Source of the DNA: CAZMVU01 sp964569295
GTDB lineage: Bacteria > Hydrogenedentota > Hydrogenedentia > Hydrogenedentales > JAGMZX01
Direction of reading: 5' to 3'
Assembly (NCBI GenBank): GCA_964569295.1
Contig: CAZMVU010000077.1
Coordinates: 1-20,854, forward strand
DNA: 20,854 bases
The notes under the pieces were generated by a model. The model was not told where the DNA came from. It saw only the letters and a list, made by a program, of their open reading frames with translations, and ran no database searches. Positions 8,277 to 15,061 of the stretch are shown here, in pieces. Both the position numbers and the translations under genes were made by a program. Every line of letters begins with the position of its first letter. Position 1 is the first letter of the stretch.

Positions 8277-9202
8277 TGCCTTGCCTTGAGCCCATCCCCT
8301 GGCGCGGCGAGGCGGTCTCGCGCATTATCCTGGGCACCGCGCAGCTCGGCATGGACTACGGCGCCGCCAACCGCAGCGGCAAGCCGGATGCGGCACAGGC
8401 ACGGGCCATCATCGAAACGGCTTGGAACGCAGGGATTCGCCATTTCGACACCGCCCAGGCCTATGGCGACAGCGAGGTGATGCTCGGGTGCGCGCTACGG
8501 GAATTGGGAATTGCCGATGGAGCACAAGTAACAACCAAGCTCGCCATGCCGGAGGACAACCTCGATGCCGCAACAGTTCGCAGCGCAATCGAGGAATCCC
8601 GCGCGCGCCTCAACGTTCCCCAGTTATGGTGCGTCATGCTGCACACGCCGCGCCTGCTCGATCACTGGAACCATGGCCTCGGCGATGCTCTACGCGAGTT
8701 GCAGGCCGCAGGCCACATTCGCCACCTGGGCGTTTCACTGTCGGAACTGAACGACGCGCCGCGCTGCCTCGCCCATCCGGACCTGGCCGTGCTGCAACTC
8801 CCCTGCAACGCTTGGGACCGGCGGCCCATTGATTCTGGCCTACTGGAACGCGCCCAGGCGGCAGACCGCCTCTGTTGCGTGCGCAGCCTGTACCTGCAAG
8901 GCCTGCTCACCATGCCGCCCGAGGCCGCCGCCACGCGCCTGCCCGCCGCCAAGGAGGCTTCCGAACGCTGGCACGCCTTCGCGCGAGAACACGGCATGCA
9001 GCCGCCCGAACTCGCCATCCGCTTCGGCCTGGCACTCGATACCCCGCTCGTGATCGGCGCGGAGACACCGGAACAGGTAGAGGCAACCATCGCGTGGGCG
9101 CACGGGCCCGCCGTGACGCGCGAGCTGCTCGATGATCTCGCTGCCCGGCTTGCGCCCTCGCTCGAAGACATGATAATCAGTCCCTGGCATTGGCCAGAAT
9201 GA
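8276..9202 (+). CDS. Aldo/keto reductase family oxidoreductase
   Basis: A 308-residue TIM-barrel NADPH-dependent oxidoreductase. The catalytic tetrad is complete: D58 and Y63 in DTAQAYGDSE, K88 in VTTKL and H123 in VMLHTPR. The N-terminal LGTAQLGMDYGAAN block is characteristic of a subgroup often seen with glycan-modification genes. The ATG overlaps the symporter stop (TGATG) and GGGGAG lies 5 nt upstream, so the two genes are translationally coupled and almost certainly act on the same imported compound. The frame stays open upstream to 7907 inside the symporter gene, but that part is only an antiphase shadow. The substrate is not predictable; sugar dehydrogenase or keto-sugar reductase are both possible. 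Confidence 0.92.
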   Translation: MPCLEPIPWRGEAVSRIILGTAQLGMDYGAANRSGKPDAAQARAIIETAWNAGIRHFDTAQAYGDSEVMLGCALRELGIADGAQVTTKLAMPEDNLDAATVRSAIEESRARLNVPQLWCVMLHTPRLLDHWNHGLGDALRELQAAGHIRHLGVSLSELNDAPRCLAHPDLAVLQLPCNAWDRRPIDSGLLERAQAADRLCCVRSLYLQGLLTMPPEAAATRLPAAKEASERWHAFAREHGMQPPELAIRFGLALDTPLVIGAETPEQVEATIAWAHGPAVTRELLDDLAARLAPSLEDMIISPWHWPE

Positions 9203-9280
9203 ACATCGCGGAGCAACATGCAACATAGCCAGCACCCATTCGCGCAGAAATGATTGCTGCCCAACCGAAAGGGTTATACC

Positions 9281-10621
9281 ATGCGCACCGCACTATCCGT
9301 CTTCACGTTGCTGACCATCCTCTTTATTGCGTCCCCTGCTAGCGGTACTGGGGAGGCGTACTTCGCCTGGGATTCCATTGGCGGCACCCTGGCGCGCGAT
9401 CACCAGAGCCGGGCCATGTATCACGAGGGGAAACACCGCCGCACCTACGTCGCCTATATGGACCACAGTTTCTTCGCGCGCATCACCTACTATGATCATG
9501 ACAAGGAGGAATGGCTATATCCGCCGGTATTGCTCGATGACTGCATCCGGCCGGATGACCGGTTCCACCGCGCGTACAAGGACGGGCACAACGTGCCGAA
9601 CCTGTTCATCACCCGGGACGGCACGATTCACATCTTCTACGGCGCCCATGGCACCGTGTTCCGGTACGCGCGCACGAAATCGCCGGAGAACGTTCTCCCG
9701 GGCAATTGGGAACTGGATATGCGCGTGGGCGCAGAAGGCACGTATCCCTTCTTCTCCGAGACTGCCGACGGCGCGCTGCATGTCTTCTACCGCTACTCGC
9801 CCACCGGCGGCTACAAGAATCCCTTTCTTGGCCTCCAAACCACGGGCGACAACGGCGAGACCTGGAGCGACATTCAAAAACTGGCCACATTCCCCGACGC
9901 CTGCAAGCTCTACCGCGGCGCCTATGATCCCGTGAGAAACCGCGTCCACCTGCTGCTGCATCCGCGCGGGCCATTGGGCGGGCGCCATGGCGCGGTGCAC
10001 TGTATCTACGACCCGGGCACCGAAGAGCTTGTCTCGCTGGCCGGAGACACCATGGGGCCGATGGGCAATCTCGAGACCTTTCAAGAGGGCCTGCCCAAGA
10101 TTTTCCATGGCCTGGTGGACTTTGTGCTCCACGACGGCATGCCCTATTTCCTGTATGAGCGGAAGGGTGAACGGTTTGATTTCGGCTACTGGGCAGACGG
10201 CGCGTGGGTCGAATTGCCGGATACTGAAAACAACCTGAAAGGCCTCGCAAGCAGGCCCGTGATGTACACCGCCGACGGCGTGCACTTCAAGGTATTCGCC
10301 GTGGCCGACCTGGCCACAAAAAACGAAAACCTCACCGGCGGCGTCATCAAAGTGTGGGAAAGCGCCGACCGCGGAAAAACCTGGAGCGCGGGGGAAGTCG
10401 TCGCCGGCCGGGAAGAATTCGGCCACGGCTTTCAGGAAATCAACAAGGTCATGCAGTATGCAGGAGACGGTCCGTTTTTCATCGCTGCGGAACCGACGGG
10501 ACCATGGCCCGATGGCTGGGAGAAGACCCAATACACCCACTACGACAACCCGTCCCGGCGCGACAAGAAACTGTACGCCTTCGATGTCGATGGAAATCTG
10601 ATTGCCGGAGAAGTGGAGTGA
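9281..10621 (+). CDS. Secreted BNR/Asp-box beta-propeller protein
   Basis: A 446-residue exported protein. The ATG at 9281 follows AAAGGG at 7 nt and opens a clear Sec signal peptide, with cleavage around residues 21-25. The body has the BNR_4-type block DGHNVPNLFITRDGTIHIFY, then GAHG, and two Asp boxes: GDNGETW near residues 188-194 and SADRGKTW near 361-368. This family includes sialidase-like lectins and some propeller polysaccharide lyases, such as those in the ulvan-lyase families. The His/Tyr-rich first half would fit a lyase-like site, but I cannot confirm catalytic residues. It lies 78 bp after the aldo/keto reductase gene in the same direction and is probably last in the operon; it converges on the gene at 10934-12844. 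Confidence 0.85.
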   Translation: MRTALSVFTLLTILFIASPASGTGEAYFAWDSIGGTLARDHQSRAMYHEGKHRRTYVAYMDHSFFARITYYDHDKEEWLYPPVLLDDCIRPDDRFHRAYKDGHNVPNLFITRDGTIHIFYGAHGTVFRYARTKSPENVLPGNWELDMRVGAEGTYPFFSETADGALHVFYRYSPTGGYKNPFLGLQTTGDNGETWSDIQKLATFPDACKLYRGAYDPVRNRVHLLLHPRGPLGGRHGAVHCIYDPGTEELVSLAGDTMGPMGNLETFQEGLPKIFHGLVDFVLHDGMPYFLYERKGERFDFGYWADGAWVELPDTENNLKGLASRPVMYTADGVHFKVFAVADLATKNENLTGGVIKVWESADRGKTWSAGEVVAGREEFGHGFQEINKVMQYAGDGPFFIAAEPTGPWPDGWEKTQYTHYDNPSRRDKKLYAFDVDGNLIAGEVE

Positions 10622-10774
10622 GGCAGATGCCGGAAATAACAGGAAGTAACAGAGACATACCGAGAAATAGTGAAACAGGCAGGAGAGAGGCTCAGTCCCC
10701 GGCGTCCTCTTCATAGGCGCCCCGCTCACCGAACGCTACAATGGGGCTGCGTTTCTGTCGACGTGGAAATCAAC

Positions 10775-10801
10775 CGCAGATGACGCAGATGACGCAGATG
10801 A
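10775..10801. repeat. Tandem repeat, three perfect copies of CGCAGATGA
   Basis: Three back-to-back 9-bp units with no mismatches lie between convergent genes. Short arrays of this kind (CGCAGATGA-like) are known as scattered intergenic debris in many environmental bacterial genomes; their function is unclear. Confidence 0.75.
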
Positions 10802-10866
10802 AGAGATTGGCTTTAATGGGGAAGTATGAAGGACAGATTGCGAAGCATTAAAGCAGTGAAGTGAGG

Positions 10867-10884
10867 GACGCAGCCCCCTGCGTC
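10867..10884. terminator. Stem-loop between convergent genes, possible bidirectional terminator
   Basis: GACGCAG and CTGCGTC form a perfect 7-bp stem around a CCCC loop, about 50 bp downstream of the stop at 10934 on the minus strand. No U-run follows on either strand, so it may stop transcription only partly or protect mRNA 3' ends. Confidence 0.35.
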
Positions 10885-10933
10885 CTCTTCACTATCCTCG
10901 CGGACGTTGGGGGGGCACCGTCCCTCCCGAAGG

Positions 10934-12844
10934 CTACAACCCTGGCTTGCCGTAGCTGTAGAGGTGCGAGCCGCTGCCGAAGTAGATGCGGCCGTCGAGG
11001 TAGGTGCCGCCGGGACCGATGGAAACGGGCGACTCGGCGAGCATGGTGATCTCATGATTCTCGAGGTCGACCTGCGCCACCCCCTTCTGGAACAGCATGT
11101 AGAGGTCGCCCTCGGGATTCTGCACGAACACCCGCGGGCCCTGCTGTGAGCACGACGGCCCGAATTCCTCGGCGGTGCTCATCTCATGGATGACCTCGCG
11201 CGTTTTCGGGTCGAACACGAAGAAGCGCACGCGGTCGGCGATGCCGTAGACGTAGCCGTTCTTCGCCATAACAAGGTCTGTGTAGCCGTTCACGTCCGGG
11301 AACATTACCTCGTGCCAGAGGAGTTCCTTGGTCTTCAGGTCCAGGATGTACAGTTCCGCCTGCTCCGCCAGCACCTCGCCGCCGGTACCCGCGGCAATGG
11401 TGGCGCCGCCGAGGATGTCGCCGTCCGGCAGGGCTGCGAGGGACATCGTGGACAAGTCCGGCAGGATGTCCGTATGCTCGAGCAGCGTGCGCTCTTCGGT
11501 TTCACGGTCCCAGAAGAGCAGTCCGCCGCCGGTGTAGCCGTAGCCGGGTGTGCCCGCGAGCACGAGGGTTTTGCCGTCGGGGTGTGCGAGCAGGTCGTGG
11601 GGCCGGTGAATGACCGGCGTACACTGGGTAAGGAATTGCGGGTTGCAGCCCTCCTTGCCCTTCTCGGTGGGCACCCAGGGCTCGGCCGGATCCCACTCCA
11701 AAAGGAAGCCGCCGCCATAGCCGCCCACGAAAAACATGTCGCCCTGCTTGGCCACGGTGTTCCACTGGCCGTAGGCCGCGCGGTTGGTCCACTCGTCGGC
11801 TTTGGGGTCGTAGCTGAAGAAGCGCATAGGAAACGCCGTGCCGCCGCAGATCGTGCCGTCCGGCGCCGCGGCAAGGCCCATCACGTGGGCCCCCTCGCTC
11901 GTGTAGTCGAATGTGTTGCGGATGGTCTCATCGGTTTCCGCATTTTCCACCACGATCACGCGATTGACCAGATCGCACTTCACGAGACGCCGCCCGCTGG
12001 GAAACTCGCGGTGAAACAGCGCCTGACTCGATGTGATGATGGGCTTCTTGTCGATACTGTCCGGCTTTTCAATCGGCGTGGCTTCGCCCTTATGGAAAAC
12101 GTACCAGTTGTCGTCGCTCCCTGTGTGGCCGTAGACCTTGCCGTCCTTCGCACGCACGACATAGCCGGCGCCCTTCACGCGCTCGCCGCCTTCGGCAACC
12201 GGCTTGGCCTCCTCCGTTTCCGGGTTAAACATAATAACCTGGCTCGCCGTGCTGCCGATGCCGAAGTAAATCCAGCCGGCGTCGTCCGCGGCGACATGGC
12301 GCTGATACTGCCGCCAGTTTTGGTCATAGACGTGGCCGTAGTCGTTGAACTCGCCCGAGGCCGGGTCGTAGGAAACCACGCCGCTGTTGGGATAGGTGAC
12401 CGACCAGATGACCCCGTTGTCGTCTTCGGTCATGCCCATGGCCATTTGCGGGCGGGTGCGCTTATGGAAGGTGAAGGCCCGCTTCTCCGGATCGAACTCG
12501 CAGAAGTAGCTGTTGAAGTGTGTGTAATACTTGTTTTTCGACGAGAGAATGGATGAGTACGGACAGTCTCCGCCGGGCGGGAAGGGCGTTTCGATTTGCT
12601 CGCTCTTGCCGCTGAGCGCGTCCAGCATGAGCAGCGCATAGCCGCCGCGATGATCAAAGAGCCACACGAGCACGACATCGCGGTCCTCGCCATCGACGGT
12701 CGCCACCGTCCCGCGGTGTTTGCTGACGGGCGTGGCCACGCCGTGGTGCAGGAAGCCGTTGCCGAGGTCTTCCTTCTCCGCATACGCATCGAGTACTACG
12801 CAAAGGAGCAGCGGGAAACAGGCGAGCGCGAACGTGCGTTTCAT
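10934..12844 (-). CDS. Secreted multi-bladed beta-propeller protein
   Basis: A 636-residue exported protein of unknown activity. The start ATG at 12844 has AAGGAAGGA upstream at good spacing and opens a Sec signal peptide ending AYA near residue 22. The remainder is made of repeated propeller blades with recurring FDPETxE-like turns, for example CEFDPEKRAF, VSYDPASGEF, IMFNPETEEA, FSYDPKADEW and FVFDPKTREV. This resembles Vgb/SMP-30/quinoprotein-like propellers, but I see no diagnostic metal or PQQ residues. Its start is only 13 bp after the stop of the Tat-signal cysteine hydrolase gene, and its ribosome site overlaps that stop, so the two are one transcription unit. It could be a binding, scaffold or enzyme subunit for the hydrolase outside the cytoplasm. 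Confidence 0.87.
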   Translation of the reverse strand: MKRTFALACFPLLLCVVLDAYAEKEDLGNGFLHHGVATPVSKHRGTVATVDGEDRDVVLVWLFDHRGGYALLMLDALSGKSEQIETPFPPGGDCPYSSILSSKNKYYTHFNSYFCEFDPEKRAFTFHKRTRPQMAMGMTEDDNGVIWSVTYPNSGVVSYDPASGEFNDYGHVYDQNWRQYQRHVAADDAGWIYFGIGSTASQVIMFNPETEEAKPVAEGGERVKGAGYVVRAKDGKVYGHTGSDDNWYVFHKGEATPIEKPDSIDKKPIITSSQALFHREFPSGRRLVKCDLVNRVIVVENAETDETIRNTFDYTSEGAHVMGLAAAPDGTICGGTAFPMRFFSYDPKADEWTNRAAYGQWNTVAKQGDMFFVGGYGGGFLLEWDPAEPWVPTEKGKEGCNPQFLTQCTPVIHRPHDLLAHPDGKTLVLAGTPGYGYTGGGLLFWDRETEERTLLEHTDILPDLSTMSLAALPDGDILGGATIAAGTGGEVLAEQAELYILDLKTKELLWHEVMFPDVNGYTDLVMAKNGYVYGIADRVRFFVFDPKTREVIHEMSTAEEFGPSCSQQGPRVFVQNPEGDLYMLFQKGVAQVDLENHEITMLAESPVSIGPGGTYLDGRIYFGSGSHLYSYGKPGL

Positions 12845-12857
12845 AATGAATCCTTCC

Positions 12858-13808
12858 TTAAGCCTTGTTCCTGGAAACCGCGGCGATAATATCCTTCGAC
12901 TCGAACACGAACCCGAAGGCCAGCGCGACGCGCCACAGGGCGATCTCTTTCGCCCACTCCTCGGGCGCGCTCACCTTGTTTTCGACCGCGGTGGTGGCGT
13001 CGCGAACGGCGGAGCACATGCAGCCGTGTTGTTGCATCTCCGCCATGCCGCCCGGCGACAGCAGCAGGCACCAGTTGATGGCAAAACCGCAATAGACCAG
13101 GTGGTTGATGCCGGATTCCTTGCAGAGCGCATACAACTGCGCGCCATTTTCCGCGACGCCCTCGTCTCCCACCGGGCGCACCCCTTCGGAGAAATCGAGC
13201 TGCGCAAAGCCGCGGTCAACATCGGGCTTGTTGTGATTGCCGACAAAGACATGCTCCGCGCGGAACGCTTGCAGCCGCTCTTTGACGGGGTCACTCGCAA
13301 CTTTGGGCAGGCCGGGCGCGCTGTCGGACGCGAGCTTCTTCGCGCGCTTATAACCCGGCAAGTCCTTGTAGTAATCGCCGCCGCCCACCACATGAAAGAC
13401 CGGCCAATCCGAGGCGCGCACCGCCCCGAGCAACGGCGGAAACACTTCCTTCAGAATCGCGTTCGCCCGGGGAATATAGGGCACCGCGCGCCACCAGCCC
13501 GGAAAATCAGCATACCTCTGCCCGGCGTCCCAGGCATGCATGACAACCAGCGCGGTGTGTGCGCGCGAGAAGGGCAGCTCCTTTTTCATCCAACCGCCGA
13601 AACCAACCTCGGGCACGGGCTCGCTGTAGTCCGCGTCGAAATGCTGGTAGTACCAGGCGGGGATCGGGATTTCGCCGTCCACGGCATCGCCAGGAGCGGC
13701 CGCACCCTGTGCAACAACCGGCATGGCGAGTCCCGCCCCGAGGCCCAAAGCGCCCATCAGGCGCAGGGCATCGCGCCGGTCGAGCCGGTTCTTGTCCTGG
13801 TGATTCAT
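12858..13808 (-). CDS. Tat-exported isochorismatase-fold cysteine hydrolase
   Basis: A 316-residue hydrolase with an export signal. The ATG at 13808 follows AGGAG at 7 nt; the frame is open to 14369 but the upstream part is antiphase to the FAH gene. A twin-arginine signal (DRRDALRLMG, residues 10-19) is followed by a hydrophobic stretch and likely cleavage near residues 34-38. The fold evidence is LVVMHAWDAG with D94, a Lys near K194 in GNHNKPDVDRG, and the nucleophile region VYCGFAINWCLL (C247 most likely, C240 possible), followed by RDAT at 269-272, which matches the family's post-Cys motif. Members hydrolyse amides, ureas or vinyl ethers, and the substrate cannot be named. Most relatives are cytoplasmic, so the export signal is unusual. 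It is co-directional with the FAH and propeller genes. Confidence 0.85.
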   Translation of the reverse strand: MNHQDKNRLDRRDALRLMGALGLGAGLAMPVVAQGAAAPGDAVDGEIPIPAWYYQHFDADYSEPVPEVGFGGWMKKELPFSRAHTALVVMHAWDAGQRYADFPGWWRAVPYIPRANAILKEVFPPLLGAVRASDWPVFHVVGGGDYYKDLPGYKRAKKLASDSAPGLPKVASDPVKERLQAFRAEHVFVGNHNKPDVDRGFAQLDFSEGVRPVGDEGVAENGAQLYALCKESGINHLVYCGFAINWCLLLSPGGMAEMQQHGCMCSAVRDATTAVENKVSAPEEWAKEIALWRVALAFGFVFESKDIIAAVSRNKA

Positions 13809-13822
13809 GCGCATCTCCTGAA

Positions 13823-13879
13823 CGAAAATGGGGACAGTCCACGCGCTCGGGACTCGCTTGGGACAGTCCCTCTTTTTCG
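13823..13879. repeat. REP-like palindromic element, copy 1
   Basis: Imperfect inverted arms: CGAAAATGGGGACAGTCC on the left and GGACAGTCCCTCTTTTTCG on the right, around ACGCGCTCGGGACTCGCTTG. It fills the 74-bp gap between the FAH gene stop and the cysteine hydrolase start. It aligns along nearly its whole length with the reverse complement of the element at 20640-20695. Confidence 0.75.
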
Positions 13880-13882
13880 CGG

Positions 13883-14827
13883 CTACGCCATTGTGTTGCG
13901 TAGCGTGCCGATGTTCTCGATGCTGGCCTCGAGCACGTCGCCGGCTTTCAAGAACCGTCCACTCGCCGCACCGACGCCGGCGGGTGTGCCCGTGGCGATG
14001 ATGTCGCCCGGTTCGAGCGTGATCCACTGCGAAATGAAGGCGACGATGGCCGCCACGGGAAACACCATCTGCCCCGTCGAGCCAGACTGCCGCACCTCGC
14101 CGTTCACCTTCAGCTCGACCGACAGCGACTGTGGATCGGTGATCCAGCGTGCCGAACTGATGGCCGGCCCGACCGGACAAAAACCATCGTGCCACTTGCC
14201 GTGAAGCCAGTCGAAGAAGGCGTCTTTCTCTCGTTCGCGGCGGCCGGGGTTCGGGCGGAACTTGCGGTCGGAGATGTCGTTCACGACGGTGTAGCCCGCT
14301 ACGTAGCCGAGGGCTGCTTCCTCCGGCACGGCTTTTGCCCGCTTGCCCACGACAATGGCGAGTTCGCACTCATAATCGATAGTATCCGGCGAACACGCGG
14401 GAATGGGCACCTTCGCACCAGGATGGTTCAGCGTGGTGCGCGGCTTTATGAACACGTAGGGGAAGGTCTCACGCCGTTCGACGGCCACCTGCCCCTCCTC
14501 CTCGATGTGCGCGGCATAGTTCCCGGCCAACAGCAATATCTTCGGCGGATCGGGAATCGGCGTGCGCAGGGTGACCGCTTCCAAAGGAATACCCACGTTC
14601 TTGGGCATCTTCGGCTGCTCGGCAAACCACCGGCCAAGCGTGTAGGCGGTGTCGGCTTTCTCACTAGAACACAGCAGTTCCAGCACCGTCTCGTCGCCCA
14701 CCACCGGCAACGTGGCCCCGGTCTCCTCACCGTAAACATTGCATGCCCTCTTCAGCGGCACGACAAAGTCGTCGAAGTAAAATCCGGCCTCCACATTCCC
14801 ATCACGGACAAAGCGGCAAACGCGCAT
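13883..14827 (-). CDS. Fumarylacetoacetate hydrolase (FAH) family protein
   Basis: A 314-residue cytoplasmic metal-dependent enzyme that would cleave or isomerise a 2,4-diketo or acylpyruvate-type acid. Family motifs are present: GNYAAHIEEE (H107 and nearby Glu), the metal-binding pair in DYECELAIVVGK (E153, E155), and VVNDISDR (D184). The C-terminal EPGDIIATGTPAGVG block is also typical. The ATG at 14827 follows GGGAG by 6 nt; upstream ATG 14869 is unsupported. A sigma70-like promoter is seen 52 nt upstream. In oxidative deoxy-sugar pathways an FAH-family hydrolase releases pyruvate from a 2,4-diketo-3-deoxy acid, a role that would fit the neighbouring aldolase and dehydrogenases, but this is inferred. 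It heads the minus-strand set with the cysteine hydrolase and propeller genes. Confidence 0.93.
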   Translation of the reverse strand: MRVCRFVRDGNVEAGFYFDDFVVPLKRACNVYGEETGATLPVVGDETVLELLCSSEKADTAYTLGRWFAEQPKMPKNVGIPLEAVTLRTPIPDPPKILLLAGNYAAHIEEEGQVAVERRETFPYVFIKPRTTLNHPGAKVPIPACSPDTIDYECELAIVVGKRAKAVPEEAALGYVAGYTVVNDISDRKFRPNPGRREREKDAFFDWLHGKWHDGFCPVGPAISSARWITDPQSLSVELKVNGEVRQSGSTGQMVFPVAAIVAFISQWITLEPGDIIATGTPAGVGAASGRFLKAGDVLEASIENIGTLRNTMA

Positions 14828-14878
14828 GATCACTCCCAGTTGAAACGCAATACTGACGATGCAAATCACAAGTGCCTT

Positions 14879-14907
14879 ATGCTAGCCTCGACACAACCGG
14901 CAGTCAA
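14879..14907 (-). promoter_or_regulatory. Sigma70-like promoter for the FAH gene
   Basis: The minus strand reads TTGACT (5 of 6), a 17-bp spacer, then TAGCAT (4 of 6), about 52 nt before the FAH start codon. This is the best promoter match I found in the window. Confidence 0.5.
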
Positions 14908-14934
14908 CCAAGCTGCTTTGGAAAGGAAGTCAAC

Positions 14935-14975
14935 GGTGATCCAGCGAACACACATATTCGTGGTGATCCCCAGCG
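14935..14975. promoter_or_regulatory. Direct repeat in a divergent promoter region, possible operator
   Basis: GGTGATCCAGCG (14935-14946) is repeated as GGTGATCCCCAGCG (14962-14975), starting 27 bp later, in the 234-bp space between the divergent FAH and epimerase genes. It may be a regulator site, but two short copies could be chance. Confidence 0.2.
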
Positions 14976-15061
14976 TGTCGGCAGTATGCGCCCTCGGCCA
15001 TGGCGTGGGGCCTTTCCTGCGAGCACCGGCTTGATAATCATGAAGAAAGGGGAGACTTAGT

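Larger units (their letters stand above)
10622..10933. other. Intergenic region between convergent genes, with repeats and a hairpin
   Basis: There is no supported gene in these 312 bp. The region holds a duplicated short motif pair (10702-10741 and 10880-10939), a triple 9-bp tandem repeat (10775-10801) and a GC-rich stem-loop (10867-10884). Confidence 0.6.
10702..10939. repeat. Two diverged copies of a GCGTCCTCTTCA ... CCGAA(C/G)GCTACAA unit
   Basis: The 12-mer GCGTCCTCTTCA occurs exactly at 10702-10713 and 10880-10891. Each copy is followed by CCGAA(C/G)GCTACAA, at 10729-10741 and 10927-10939. The second copy runs into the stop codon of the minus-strand propeller gene. Confidence 0.5.

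Noticed and set aside
9515..10729. 404-codon minus-strand open frame
   Set aside because: Opposite the BNR propeller gene, which has the signal peptide and Asp boxes.
10775..10801. CRISPR array
   Set aside because: The repeat is a 9-bp tandem with no spacers and no cas genes nearby.
11186..12556. 456-codon plus-strand open frame
   Set aside because: Antisense to the secreted propeller gene 10934-12844. The His/Val/Ala-rich translation has no motifs.
12720..14204. 494-codon plus-strand open frame
   Set aside because: It lies across three minus-strand coding regions (propeller start, hydrolase, FAH end) and a REP-like repeat, so it cannot be a real gene.
13809..14369. Upstream extension of the cysteine hydrolase frame
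   Set aside because: This part is out of frame within the FAH gene and crosses the REP-like element. The Tat signal and AGGAG at 13808 mark the true start.
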